Assembly: GCA_963377175.1 (NCBI GenBank)
Contig: CAUJNA010002135.1
Coordinates: 103,501 to 167,500 of the forward strand
Direction: 5' to 3'
DNA from: Effrenium voratum
Taxonomy: Eukaryota > Sar > Dinophyceae > Suessiales > Symbiodiniaceae
DNA length: 64,000 bases
A program made the position numbers and the translations under genes. Below the pieces are notes generated by a model, which saw only the letters and a program-made list of their open reading frames with translations, did not search any database and had not been told where the DNA came from. Shown piece by piece: positions 1 through 9,848 of the stretch. How positions within the stretch are numbered: the first letter of the stretch is position 1; every line of letters starts with the position of its first letter.

Positions 1-892
1 TGTTGCCTCAAGAGAAAACCAAGCAAAACACCTGTGCAGAGGAAACGCTCGTGGAATGCCGTGGCTCAAGCGATGGATGTCGCAGTGGATGCAACTTAGA
101 TATAACGCGAGGGAGCCAAGCACAGACCCCCAACTCGCATGCCCACGCAGTGATTGCACCTCATAGGTCTGGTCAACATGTCCCATAGTCCATGGTTCAG
201 TTGCGAGCTACCCGGGTGATCCACGAAAAACTCAACTAATCCCCAGAAGGGGACAACCCCTCCCCTGTGAATCAACCAGGGGGTTATGTTTTTTTTCTGG
301 GGTACCCGTCAGCTCCTTCTTCTGATATCTTTTTTGGCAGGCTTCCCGTGCCAGCTGCGGGGGAAAAGAAGCACACCCAAGGTCCGAATGGAAACCGCTG
401 GACGGTAACCACTCCGCACGCAAAGATGACAGCCCAGACACTTGAAGCCGTTCCGGCGAGTCATTCGTTTCAGTCTTGGCCTTTATCCAAGCAACCAGCT
501 CCCAGCAAGTGATGGCGTAAAACGTAAAACGGCCCCGTCCTTGGCGCCTTTCAACCAGAAATGCTTCGCCTTGCTAACTTCGAACCCCGCAGAATCGGAG
601 TTTCGACTTCTTCCCTGTGCCGCATCCACCCTGGGCTAACGTTTTGGAGAGCCAAATAATCTGCAAGGTGGGACTTGAACTTGAACCCCTGGTTCAGGGT
701 AAATGAGAGACCCAACCGCCACATCCCCAAACCGTCGGGGCTCCAAACCAATTCGACCGAACCTCAGCTTTCCTTCGAGCGCCAAGCGCGAGCCGCGCGA
801 GCCGCATGCTGGCATGCTGGCGCGCTGGCGGCCGCGGGTTGCAGCAGGCAGCGAGGGGACAGGATCAAAGTCAAAAACGTCCGGAAACAAAG
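1..892. other. Non-coding DNA, no gene recognised
   Basis: All six frames are broken into short open stretches without a recognisable domain. A CG-rich patch lies near 775-840. I see no RNA gene or clear repeat unit here. Confidence 0.5.
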
Positions 893-1002
893 CCTTGGTG
901 GCTCCCAGCCATCTGGTTCCTTAGCGTTTTAGCCGTTTAGATCTTTTTAGTGCTTGGTGGTAGTTTCCTCTTAAGCCACTAACAGTTAGATCTGAGGGCA
1001 GC
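893..1002 (+). repeat. Dispersed repeat family A, copy 1
   Basis: This copy starts with GTGGCTCCCAGCCATC, continues through a TTAG...TTTAG-rich middle and TGGTGGTAGTTTCC, and ends near GATCTGAGGGCAG. The same order of blocks recurs near 2439, 32107 and 34279, with a weaker copy near 16565. The copies share orientation and often end in a GGCAG or CTCAG that looks like a 3' splice site. Family A could be a short non-autonomous transposon or an introner; no coding potential is seen. Confidence 0.7.
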
Positions 1003-1004
1003 AA

Positions 1005-1250
1005 GGCCAGCCAACTAGGCCAGGCCAGCCAGCCAGCCAGCCAACCGACCGACCGACCGACCGACCGCGCGACCAACCAGGCAACCAACAAACCAACATT
1101 CCAACCAATCAAACCAACCCAGCCAGCCAGGCCAGCCAGCTAGGCCAGCCAGCTAGGCCAGCCAGCCGACCAACCGACCGACTGAGCGAGCGACCAGGCA
1201 ACAAACAAGCAAACCAACCAGGCAACCAACAAACCAGGCAGCCAAGACCA
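1005..1250. repeat. Degenerate tetranucleotide tract (CCAG/CCGA/CCAA)n
   Basis: About 245 bases are built from CCAG, CCGA and CCAA tetramers with occasional AGG interruptions. The long minus-strand frames across it are low-complexity Trp/Leu/Ala/Gly strings produced by the repeat and are not genes. Confidence 0.9.
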
Positions 1251-1540
1251 CAACATATTGCTCCTGCCTCAATGGGGGGGGGGGGGTTCTTTGGGGGTTT
1301 TCGGTTTCTGTGGCTTCCCCCCAATCAAGTTTGGACCCTTTGCGATGGGAGCTATGGAAAGGCCGAAAGAGGCTTCTCACCCGTTGTCTTTTTTTCTTCT
1401 TCTTCTTTGAATGAGTTAGTACCCACTTGTTCGGGTTGTTTAAAGGGAAACCACCGCGCCCAAACGCACCAAGACGAAGAACAGCTGAAAGCAACACGCG
1501 CTTGAGTCGGTGCTTTCCGTCTGCCATAATCTTCTTTTTT

Positions 1541-1673
1541 CCCCAACAGCTGAAAGCTTTGGGGTCTCAGCCCAGAAGGGCTCCGGGGTGGTCCGGGGCG
1601 GCCCTGAGGAACCAGGGTTCCACGGGCTGTGGGGTGGTGTGAAGACGAAAAAGAGCACCGCACGCTGTTGGGG
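1541..1673 (+). repeat. Palindrome-ended repeat family C, copy 1
   Basis: The element begins CCCCAACAGC and ends with the exact inverse GCTGTTGGGG, followed by the conserved flank GATATCACCT. The left end is preceded by a T-rich run, so TTTTTTCCCCAACAG resembles a 3' splice site. The interior holds the shared block GCTTTGGGGTCTCAGCCCAG. Two further full copies are at 25544 and 32364, and a fragment lies near 36610. Confidence 0.75.
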
Positions 1674-2438
1674 ATATCACCTCAGCTTATTTGTTTTGGA
1701 AAAAGCGATCCGAGCCAGACCTGTTATTCCGCACTGCATTTCTCTCCCTAACAGCTCCCCAATGGCCTTCAACGGCGGGGGAGGCGGGCAACGGGGCTGG
1801 GGGTTTACCACTTCACAGCTGCACGGGCAGCATTTGCGATCGCTCGGTTTGGAGACACATGTTCCAGCTTCAACATCACATCCCCTACCCATACCAACAT
1901 AGCACCTGTGGGAGGGTACCTGGAAGATCAAATTCCTCTTTTAGGGACCATTTCTGAGGTGCCAGGTTGGTACGAGAGAGGGTAATCCAAATTTCGGGAA
2001 TGTTTTGGGACGCTTCTGAAAGGAATTGGGAGGGGCTGCTCCGTGGAGACGGCTCATAGCCATTCGGCAATTTCGGCGGGGCGTGGGGGAAGTCACCCAG
2101 TTTGTGTCGGACAAGCGGGTGACGAGCGCTATGCGTTGCCGGGGGTGGGGGTCATATCAAGCGCATTTTCAGGTATGGGGTGTTGCTATGGAGGTTATAA
2201 ATTGATATTGGAGCCAACAATCATTCATACTGCACAAAATTTGCTTAGATTCAGTTTGGGAGTTGGTTGATTTGTGGTTTATCAACCAGTATTCGTGGGC
2301 TTCATCCATCCTGCCTGTTGCCTTCGGATTTTGATGTCCATCCGCTGGGTGTGGTGGACATCACAGCTCCATGGGGATCAAAGGGTCCACCACTGAGGTG
2401 GCTCCAACTCTTAAAGTCGTAAAACTCATTCATGACTT
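1674..2438. other. Non-coding DNA, no gene recognised
   Basis: Only short frames without domain signatures are seen. Near 2020-2160 the sequence is G-rich but not repetitive. Confidence 0.45.
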
Positions 2439-2550
2439 CCCTTGGTGGCTCCCAGCCATCCGGTTCCTTAGCCTTTTAGCTTTTTAGTGTTTAGTGGTAG
2501 TTTCCATTTTACCCACTCAAAGTTAGTCACTTTTAGCGGGGGATCGGACA
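2439..2550 (+). repeat. Dispersed repeat family A, copy 2
   Basis: This is the clearest copy: GTGGCTCCCAGCCATCC, then CCTTTTAGCTTTTTAGTG, TGGTAGTTTCCATTTT and CACTTTTAGCGGGGGATC. It is followed by TTTTTGGCAG, after which coding-like sequence begins. The same arrangement, family A then a pyrimidine-AG and an exon, recurs at 34279-34395. Confidence 0.75.
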
Positions 2551-2560
2551 TTTTTGGCAG

Positions 2561-2766
2561 CCCAGTTCCCAATCCCAAGCCTGGAGATGACTCCAAGTTC
2601 CTCTTGGGAGCCATGAAGAGGCGCCCGGGGCGTCTATGAGCGCCAGTTCAAGAAGAAGGAGGTCGGGGGTTTCGGGTACAGGAGCTTTGTCGGAGGAGAA
2701 GTCGCACAAAATGGCAGCGGCGACCGTGGGCGAGGTTCGATTTTGGCGACGCGAGGGTTGTTTCAG
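2561..2766 (+). pseudogene. Exon-like coding patch, frame broken
   Basis: After TTTTTGGCAG the frame starting at 2562 reads PNPKPGDDSKFLLGAMKRRP and then meets TGA near 2637. The neighbouring frame, open from 2620, reads YERQFKKKEVGGFGYRSFVG and stays open to a possible donor CAG/GTTGGA at 2766. Both stretches are richly protein-like, so a one-base lesion near 2620-2635 in an exon or retrocopy is the simplest reading. The function is not recognised. Alternatively, two exons could be separated by an implausibly short intron. Confidence 0.35.
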
Positions 2767-2815
2767 GTTGGACATGCCAATTTGCGTGGGGAATTCGGTT
2801 CAACACCAAAAAAAA

Positions 2816-3850
2816 CTTAAGGGTAAGGCAGCTTGATGCGCATGCTGAAAGGGGTTTGGGGTCATCTAAGCAGAAATGAGTCTTGGCCGCCAAGAGGAAA
2901 GGGCTTGAACTGCTTTCCGGGAAAAACTCAACTATGAAACCGCCTCTTCTGTACGAGCAAAATGCGTTGTGTTGGAGCCCAAATTCTGCTCGTATTTTGG
3001 CAGATTGGGCTTGCGTTTGCGGCAATTGCGAGTTTTCACAAAGAAAGCAGTGATCTGCAACAAATCCTGCATGGGCACATTTTTTAGGGTTTTGGCCACA
3101 CGCTACATAATACGGAGCAGAACGTGTTTTTCGCGGCAGGCCACTTGTTGAAAAAAAACACCTTCCCAGGCCACTTGTTGAAACTGGCCCCTGTAATCAC
3201 TTGGCCTCTTTTGGTAAGCCAGAAAAAAGGCAACAAAAACAGTTTGACCGCCAAAATACTTAGGCTCAAAAACATGCTTATGGCCAAAGTGTATTCGGAG
3301 TTGGCTCGGGGGTTTGTTCGGAAATCAACCAATGACAAAGCTTGCTCGGAGCTTGTTCGCTTGTTCGGAGTTTGTTCCGAGCTCGCCCGGAGTTCGTTCG
3401 GAGTTCGTTCGGAGTTTGTCCGGACTTTGCTCGGAGTTTGTTCGGAGTTCATTCGGAGTTCGTTCGGAGTTCGGAGTTCGCTTGGAGTTTGTTCGGAGTT
3501 GGTTCACGAGGAACCTGGGGCCTCTGAGAAACGCCTACCAAGAAAAACACGTTCTGCTCCGTATTATGTAGTGTGTGGCCAGAACCCAAAAAATGTGCCC
3601 ATGCAGGATTTGTTGCAGATCGCTGCTTTCTTTGTAAAAACTCGCAATTGCCGCAAACGCAAGCCCAATCTGCCAAAATACGAGCAGAATTTGGGCTCCA
3701 ACACAACGCATATTGCTGCGGACAGAAGAGGCAAGTTATTCCCGAAAACAGTTCAAGCCCTTTCCTCTTGGCGGCCAAGACTCTTTTCTGTTTAGATGAC
3801 CCCAAACCCCTTTCAGCAGGAGCGTCAAGCTGTCTTACCCCTAAGGCTTA
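2816..3850. repeat. Large foldback (inverted repeat) of about 1 kb
   Basis: The left arm, about 2816-3140, is repeated as its reverse complement at about 3534-3850. Matching landmarks include AAAGGGGTTTGGGGTCATCT, GTTGGAGCCCAAATTCTGCT and TACGGAGCAGAACGTG. The arms are roughly 310 bases, with scattered mismatches and a short indel near 2930-2960. The roughly 395-base loop carries a GGAGTTCG minisatellite. Neither arm encodes a recognisable protein. This fits a Foldback-type element or an inverted duplication. Confidence 0.85.
3290..3505 (+). repeat. 11-bp minisatellite TTCGGAGTTYG
   Basis: About fifteen degenerate copies of TTCGGAGTTCG or TTCGGAGTTTG lie in the foldback loop. Eleven is not a multiple of three, so the repeat yields open frames in several phases. 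These are low-complexity strings and not genes. Confidence 0.85.
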
Positions 3851-4239
3851 GCGCGCAGAAACGGCGCGGTCCCCTGGGAAGCAAGCAAATTGATTCTTGA
3901 TTCGAGGAAACTGGCATCAATAGTACACTTTGAGATTTGCTTCAAAATCTGGGCTTTTCTTTTTTTGGTTTTGGCAAACCCTTAAGTTTGAGTAAAAAAC
4001 CCTTATTCTTTTTTAGCACGTTAAAACACCCAAATCCCGAACGAACTGACCTGACCCATGAAATTTGGCAGTTGGACATGTGGGGGAACCTTTTTTTTCT
4101 CCTTTTTTTCTTCTTCTTAATATATATATATACATATATATATATATAATTCTATATATTGTTTGGGGTTGTTTCGGGATCTGAGGAGAGCGACGGGCTT
4201 GTGTGCCCAGAGCCTTGGGTTGAGTTTGTGCCCCCCCCC
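3851..4239. other. Non-coding DNA with AT dinucleotide tract
   Basis: Homopolymer-rich sequence with a TATATA microsatellite near 4120-4150. It ends in a run of nine C residues that forms the insertion site of the retroelement. No coding sequence is recognised. Confidence 0.6.
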
Positions 4240-4513
4240 TGTGTTTGGTTCTCAGACCAATTGATCTCCCGCAACACTTGGCTCAAGGCCCCTTTTGTAT
4301 ATCATTGCATCGATCGCGTGAAGCAAAAGAACCTTAGCAGGCCGCTTACAGGATTATCCACAAGACAATCCACCAGGGACAATCCATCCTCCAATCATCC
4401 ACAGTGGCATATTGGATTCTCTCCGGAATAGATCCAGGGACCAACACAACGACCTCTACTACCACAGGGTACCAGTTCCCTTCGGGGATAGGCACCTGGG
4501 GCAGTGGGCCTCA
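4240..4513 (+). repeat. 5' LTR
   Basis: The 274-base segment beginning TGTGTTTGGTTCT and ending GCAGTGGGCCTCA recurs at 13708-13987. By eye the two differ by about six substitutions and one six-base insertion (ATTCAT) in the 3' copy. Both ends carry the TG and CA dinucleotides required of LTRs. Bases 4278-4287 read TTGGCTCAAG, identical to the last ten bases of the dinoflagellate spliced leader. Confidence 0.93.
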
Positions 4514-4518
4514 ATTTG

Positions 4519-4535
4519 TGGTAGCGGAGCGGGTT
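4519..4535 (+). promoter_or_regulatory. Putative tRNA primer-binding site
   Basis: Five bases after the LTR comes TGGTAGCGGAGCGGG. A start with TGG is expected for pairing to the CCA end of a tRNA, and the string resembles the TGGTATCAGAGC initiator-Met sites of plant copia elements. The tRNA identity in this organism cannot be settled here. Confidence 0.6.
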
Positions 4536-4643
4536 TTCCGCAGAGATCCAAGGGAAGATGTCATCCGATGGAGAAGGCTTCATGGAAGCCTATTCAAGTA
4601 TGGCCAAAATCCAGGCTATACGGAGGAAACACTAAATTTATCG

Positions 4644-6190
4644 ATGACCGCCAAGCAGCCGCCATCGTATGACGGAAAAGTCAGCTGGTTCAGGTATGAA
4701 GAACTCGTGGACGACTGGGTGACCATCACAACGGTGGAAGCACCCAAGAGAGGACCTCTGCTCAAAAGCAGATTAACTGGTGATGCATATATGTACAAGG
4801 CGGTCCTCCAAAGCGACCTTTTGCAAGATCCTGATGAAGGAGTCAACTATTTCAAGAACACGCTGAAGAAGTACTTTTTGAAAGGTGCGACCAACGTGTA
4901 TCTGTACAGGCTCCTCACCATACAAGGCAGAACCAAGAGTTCCTCATTTTTACCTCAAAACTCGAAATCCTTCTTATGAGATTGAAGGCAGCATGGATGG
5001 ACTTGATGCCCGTTTTCACGGCACAGTCCCCATCATTTCGACAGTCCGTACAGGACGCAAATGCAAGAACAATTGCTCGACATCAGCAAGCAGCCGGTGT
5101 TCGAGCACCGCCTCCAGCCCTGCTCAATGAGGACGATCCAACAGTCCTCAGACAGTATATCCAAGGAATGCAGGACAGACAGCGGGACGCATTTCCCTTC
5201 GGGGATAATCTCATTGCACAGTTTTTCATTATTCAAAGTGAGCTGTCAGATCAGCAACGAGAGAGACTGACAAGTGCAATGTCATTGAGAAACATCTCAC
5301 TAGAAAACTACTCCTATGAGATGCTGAAGACGCACTACCATGAACTCTTCATCACGACGAGGACATCAATCCAAGATCCATCCATCCGACCTCAAGGAGG
5401 CAACCGAAGCAACACATTCTTCATCATCGAACAAGGTGAATACGAAGGAGAAGAAGGCTTCTGGGTTGAGGATGAAGAAGGACTTGAAGGATTCATGTCA
5501 AACAACGATGAAGAGACGTTCTGGGTCCTCGAGGAGAACGATGCGTTCATAGCAAGAAAAGTGTCGGGGCGGAACTTCAAGTTCAAGAAGAGAAAAGGAA
5601 AAGGAAAATCAGGAAACAAAAAGGGCAGTCACCAACGAGGTGGCTTTAAACCCTTCAGAAAAAGCGGTTCTGGCGGAAAGGCCAATATGGCCAACGAAAA
5701 CTATGATCCCTACGACCAGGCATATTGGGGAAAAGGCAAAGGAAAGAAGGGAAAGAAAGGAAAATCAAAATTCCAATATCCCTATGATGGAAACAAAGGT
5801 TATCCATCCTATGAGAGTGGCAAAGGAAAGAGCGGACAGGAGAAAGGAAAATCCAAGACGTTCGCAGCCACCGCAGAGAAGACGGAGGAGCAGCCCGCCA
5901 TCCAGCAGACTGCACCATCCATAGAGCCTACCTATGCCGGTTGGACAGACCAAGACTGGGATCAATCATGGACATGGAACGAACATGGCTGGTACTCATC
6001 CCATGAGACATCCAGCACAGGACAAGCGTTAATGGCATTCCATGATGCATATGAGCATCCTGGGAAAAAGGCCATCCACGAGAAGCTGATCCAATCAGAT
6101 ACAGTTTCAGAACACAATCTGTCCGTCACAGCAAATCACAGCCTTCTGGCAACTCATTGCGCCTGTCATCAACCCTCAGCACAACCCGAC
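4644..6190 (+). pseudogene. gag: copia Gag (capsid/nucleocapsid), frameshifted
   Basis: The protein would form the virus-like particle that packages element RNA. From ATG 4644 it reads MTAKQPPSYDGKVSWF, then YEELVDDW, KSRLTGDAYMYK and YFKNTLKKYFLKG, a pattern I know from dinoflagellate copia Gag. Near 4921 the frame shifts; the new frame carries RQNQEFLIF and LKAAWMDLMP and stays open to 6295, passing into nonsense after about 6195. Residues from about 5580 to 5860 are very rich in Gly and Lys (KKRKGKGKSG, GKGKGKKGKKGK) and take the place of the usual CCHC zinc knuckle. The open frame extends upstream to 4404 inside the LTR but begins there with GTG and would span the primer-binding site, so 4644 is preferred. 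Confidence 0.85.
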
Positions 6191-6194
6191 CTAG

Positions 6195-7037
6195 GCGATT
6201 CTGGACACTGGATGTACCAGATCTATGGGCAGCTGGCATGCAATCCAGCATTTTACTCAGGCCATCGAACCAATGAAGGACATCGTCTCCTATGAGTACA
6301 TCCCGGCCGAGACCAAGTTCACTTTTGCAAACGGAGAGACCGCCAGGGTAAATTGGACCCTGCATCTTCGATATCACACAACTCCTCCATGCAGTACCAA
6401 CATCGACGTCCTTGAACAAGGAACTGTACCGATCCTTCTCAGCATCAGCCAGACGCGGAACCTCTACATGACCATCGAGCACACACCTCAATGTGACAAG
6501 ATCACATGCAAGGCCTTTGGCATGAACCGTCAAGCAGTTCCAGTATCCGGTGCAGGACATGCGCTCGTCGATCTCGCTGGAGTTGCAAGAGTGAAGGCGC
6601 ATGGAGAAATTGCTCACAGGGGCCTCATCAACTAGGTCTATGACGATGATAACAGCATCAAGTTTCCCTCCGGGGATCTCACCAAGAGCGAAACTGTTTG
6701 TGCAGCAAAATCATCCGAGACAAAGGAGGACCTAGCAACTCCTAAGATCATTGGGTCTCAAAAGCAGGACCGTTGGATCCTTGACAAGAAGAACAAGCAG
6801 CTCATCCGTGTGCGCATCACGCCCCGAAAGGCGCTGTTCACACCAAATGGAGCCAAGGAATGCCCAATCAATCCTGATCACATTAGCCGAGAACGTACTA
6901 CAGAAATCATTGATGCATCCGCAGGTGGAGATCCAGACATTCTAGAAGACAATTGGAGACTTACATCCCAGGCAAATAAACCGATGATTAACCTGTGGAC
7001 AGGTAAGACCTTTTACCTTCGCGGACAATTCGCTTAA
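6195..7037 (+). pseudogene. copia aspartic protease and following linker, broken
   Basis: The frame opens directly after a TAG at 6192 with AILDTGCTRSMGSW. The catalytic DTG lies at 6204-6212, and the usual downstream block FTFANGETARVNWTL follows, then IDVLEQGTVPILLS. This enzyme would cleave the Gag-Pol polyprotein. A +1 shift near 6197 separates it from Gag. A TAG at 6633 interrupts the frame, which then continues with DRWILDKKNKQLIRVRI and LWTGKTFYLRG to a TAA at 7035. The second half corresponds to the linker between protease and integrase. Confidence 0.83.
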
Positions 7038-7500
7038 GGACGAAGAAGCAGGTTCAGGATCGGCAGCAGACAGGATCATCGACAAGAGGGGCCGGTCGAC
7101 TATTGAGCCAGATCCTTTCGCACCATCCTGAGAAGAACCAACATCGCTTCCGCTTGCCCTAGGCAGAATACACAGGCGATTGTCAATTCGCGAAGAGTTG
7201 AAGAAACTCCACCTGCAGCATCATCACATGACAACAGATCAATTTCGATTTAGAACCCGAGCACTTCATTTGCCGAAATCAACGTTCGATCTATTTGACA
7301 AGATCTGAAGTGAGTGTGAAGTTTGCCAAGCGGCAAAACATGCACCATCACGAAGCAAAACAAGTGGACTTCGAGCGGACACCTTTGGTGACATGACATT
7401 CATTGATCACTGTCAAGTTCCTCTTGGAACAGGAGAACACATCATTGTTTTTGTCATCCTGGATGGAGCAACAACATTGCTCACTGCAGAGGTCACCGGT
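7036..7500 (+). pseudogene. Integrase: zinc domain plus start of core, truncated
   Basis: The frame has TGA codons at 7129 and 7306. It encodes SIREELKKLHLQHHHMTTDQ and later SECEVCQAAKH, an HHCC zinc-binding domain. The first core aspartate follows in DMTFIDHCQVPLG, then VFVILDGATTLLTAEVTG. At about 7500 it passes in frame straight into reverse transcriptase sequence. The second aspartate and the glutamate of the DDE triad, and the GPR-like linker region, are missing. Integrase function is therefore lost in this copy. Confidence 0.83.
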
Positions 7501-8515
7501 CGCTGCGTTCTAACCCTGAAGCGAGACAAGGATGGTAACTTCCTGAAGACCAAGGCTCGCTGGGTCCTCCGAGGCTTCCAAGACAAGCAGAAGAATGATC
7601 AGCAGACAGACAGTCCTGCTGCATCCAGGAGTGGTTTCCGCCTTGCAATCCAAGCAGCCTCAAATAAAGGCTGGAATATATTCCACATGGATTTGAAGAC
7701 AGCATTTCTCCAAGGCGAAGCATACGATCAGTCTCGTGACATCATTTGTCAGATACCTCCTGAAATGGGATATCCACCACACATTGGAGCGCGCATGAAG
7801 AAGCCTGCCTACGGGCTGAATGACGCACCCCGCAGATGGTGGAACATCCTTGACTCGGCACTTCGTTCCTACGGACTGGTGCCAACCCGGGCAGACCGTT
7901 GTACATACGTGTACTACGGCAAGCAGCTTCCGAAGCCCGCATTGGTGAGTGAAAAGAAGTCATCCACAATTTTCGATCTCGAAGGAGCAGTTGATTACCT
8001 CATGGATCCTGTTTCTGGTAACAATGCCAAGAATCGACAAGTTCATGGAGCACTGTCTCTTCATGTAGATGACCTTCTTATGACGGGGGATGACGTGTTC
8101 GAGAAGGAAATCATGGAAAGATTTTCAGGTTGGTTCCGAGGACAAAAATGATTGCCTCTTCGTAGGACAGCGCGTCCAATGGAAGCAAGATGACAAGCAC
8201 GGTTGGTACATCAATGTTCATCCAGAATGTTGCCATCGACGAACTGCAGGAGATCACTTTTGAGAAACACCTGAATGACGACACTCCTTTTACTCCACAA
8301 ATGCATACTGCATACAGAAGTGTCCTAGGTCAGATCAACTGGTTACAGTCGCGAACGCAGTTCCACATTGGTTATCAATTCTCCAGGTGTGCGTCCAAGG
8401 CATCATCACCGACCGTTGAGGACGTTCGCGCCATTAATAAGACAGTCAGAACCATCAAAAGCATCCCGCTTAGCGTGAGATTCTGGCCCCTTCGTGGCAA
8501 GACACGCATAGTATA
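7501..8515 (+). pseudogene. copia reverse transcriptase (RVT_2), frameshifted
   Basis: The enzyme would copy element RNA into DNA. The order is the classic copia one: KRDKDGNFLKTKARWVLRGF, MDLKTAFLQGEA (first catalytic Asp), KKPAYGLNDAPRRWW and LSLHVDDLLMTG (catalytic Asp pair, His in place of the common Tyr before VDD). The frame runs open to a stop at 8149-8151. An extra T in the T-run near 8122-8125 shifts it; the next frame gives VGSEDKNDCLFVGQRVQWKQ. A further shift near 8220 leads to QNVAIDELQEITFEKH and the thumb block VLGQINWLQSRTQFH, ending at TAA near 8515. Confidence 0.9.
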
Positions 8516-9126
8516 AGTCATCCCAACGCGCGCGTGTTATCTTTCTTGCAGAACAAAGAGATCTTCGCCAGGGCTCATCGAACTCGAGAGGCTCACTGGT
8601 CGACTATGAGACGCACAAGATCACCGCCACAACCATGTCCACTACTGTTGCAGAGTTGCACGGACTAATGCGTTGTTGCGGTTCAGCATTATTTCTTCGC
8701 GTCCTCTGGTCAGACATAACGGGCGAAATTGCAGATGTACACATCCGCACTGATGCGAACAATCTTGTCACCACAGCATCCACAACACATCAACCGGAAC
8801 AGAAAGAAACAATGCACTTGATCCAGATGTTGAGAAAGGAAAGCAACAGTGGACAGATGCACGACCTTGCACATGTACGGAGTGAAGATTGTCTGGCAGA
8901 TTCGCTGACCAAGCATTCAGCTAAAGCAGACGAGCTCATCAAGGCCGTCCTCACCGGCAATCTCTTGAATGTAGATGCACATCCACCCTTCCGTACCATG
9001 TTGCAGAACAAGGCATTTTTGGTTGAGTGGCTAGCACACAACACGAAGCACGGACCCGACATCATTGCTTTTGCAGGAGTCGGTATAGCAGAATCCATGC
9101 TTGCTTATTGGGGAACCTGGGCATGA
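8512..9126 (+). pseudogene. copia RNase H domain
   Basis: The frame opens at 8512 with KSSQRARVIFLAEQRDLRQG and runs through SLVDYETHKITATTMS, TVAELHGLMRCCGSALFLR, IRTDANNLVTTAS and DLAHVRSEDCLADSLTKHS to the stop at 9124. It would degrade the RNA strand of the RNA-DNA hybrid. Acidic residues expected for RNase H (the D of VDYET, the E of AELHG, TDAN, DCLADSLTK) are visible. The domain itself is undamaged, but it is out of frame with the upstream reverse transcriptase. Confidence 0.88.
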
Positions 9127-9296
9127 TCCGCATGTCCACGAATTCTGATGCATGAGTTTTTCCGTTTTGCATATTTTCAATTCCTCAAATCCGTGATGCG
9201 CGTGTTTGCACTTGACCCATTTTGAATCTCAAGAAATATGTGTCTGCATCCGCAGCCACTTTCGGTTTACAACCAATCCGACCTTTGCAATCTTGT
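9127..9296 (+). other. Spacer between RNase H and the 3' accessory region
   Basis: About 170 bases follow the Pol stop codon. The frame used downstream is open from near 9222 but has no ATG until 9297. No splice site, terminator or repeat is obvious. Confidence 0.5.
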
Positions 9297-9848
9297 ATGC
9301 TCGATCACTTCGAAGACATGCCCATTCTCAATATGATCTTCGGACGATCCAGCGCCGCGGCACCTGTGCCAAAGCCAATGATCAAGAGACGGGCATCACC
9401 GTTGAAGGAATCCCCTGCTCGTGATGAGGAAGATGAGACATCAGACTGCCCCATGGAGCAAGTCGCCGATGAGAATCCATCCGCCTCTCAGCAACCCGAG
9501 AATGTCAACATGGAGCAGGTTGATTATGATCCAGATTCCGACGACGATGATTCAGATGAAGAAGGGCACCCTCCCGCAGGAAGGCCTACGTCAAAGGCGA
9601 TGCCGCATCCGAAACTTGTTCCAAAGTCACCGCCACCAGCATTGAGGCTTGTCTCCAAGGTCAAGCCAGCACCAAAGAACATCCTGGATGAAGAGACGGA
9701 ATCCGACAATCATCCTGGTGATCGACCTGCACTTCCAAGGCGACCAGTGATGCGGCCTGTTCTCACATCCATTGATCGGTGGTTTGTAACATATGGATTG
9801 GATACAAACATCAGCCTCCAGAACCTTTCGGAAACTCAAAATTCCTGA
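9297..9848 (+). pseudogene. Acidic, proline-rich N-terminal part of accessory protein
   Basis: From ATG 9297 the frame encodes MLDHFEDMPILNMIFGRSS, followed by a low-complexity acidic and Pro-rich segment containing DYDPDSDDDDSDEEG and LVPKSPPPALRLVSKVK. It ends at a TGA at 9846. A frameshift between about 9770 and 9840 probably connects it to the next frame. It looks like a disordered leader of the Tpt1-like protein. No enzymatic motif is seen in this part. Confidence 0.5.

Noticed and set aside
660..700. Minus-strand GTTCAAGTCCC string resembling a tRNA T-arm
   Set aside because: No cloverleaf could be built around it by eye.
1109..1527. Minus-strand Trp/Leu-rich frames resembling membrane proteins
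   Set aside because: They translate the CCAG/CCGA/CCAA tract.
4404..4643. Gag start inside the 5' LTR
   Set aside because: The first codon at 4404 is GTG, and translation from there would run through the primer-binding site; ATG 4644 begins the conserved Gag sequence.
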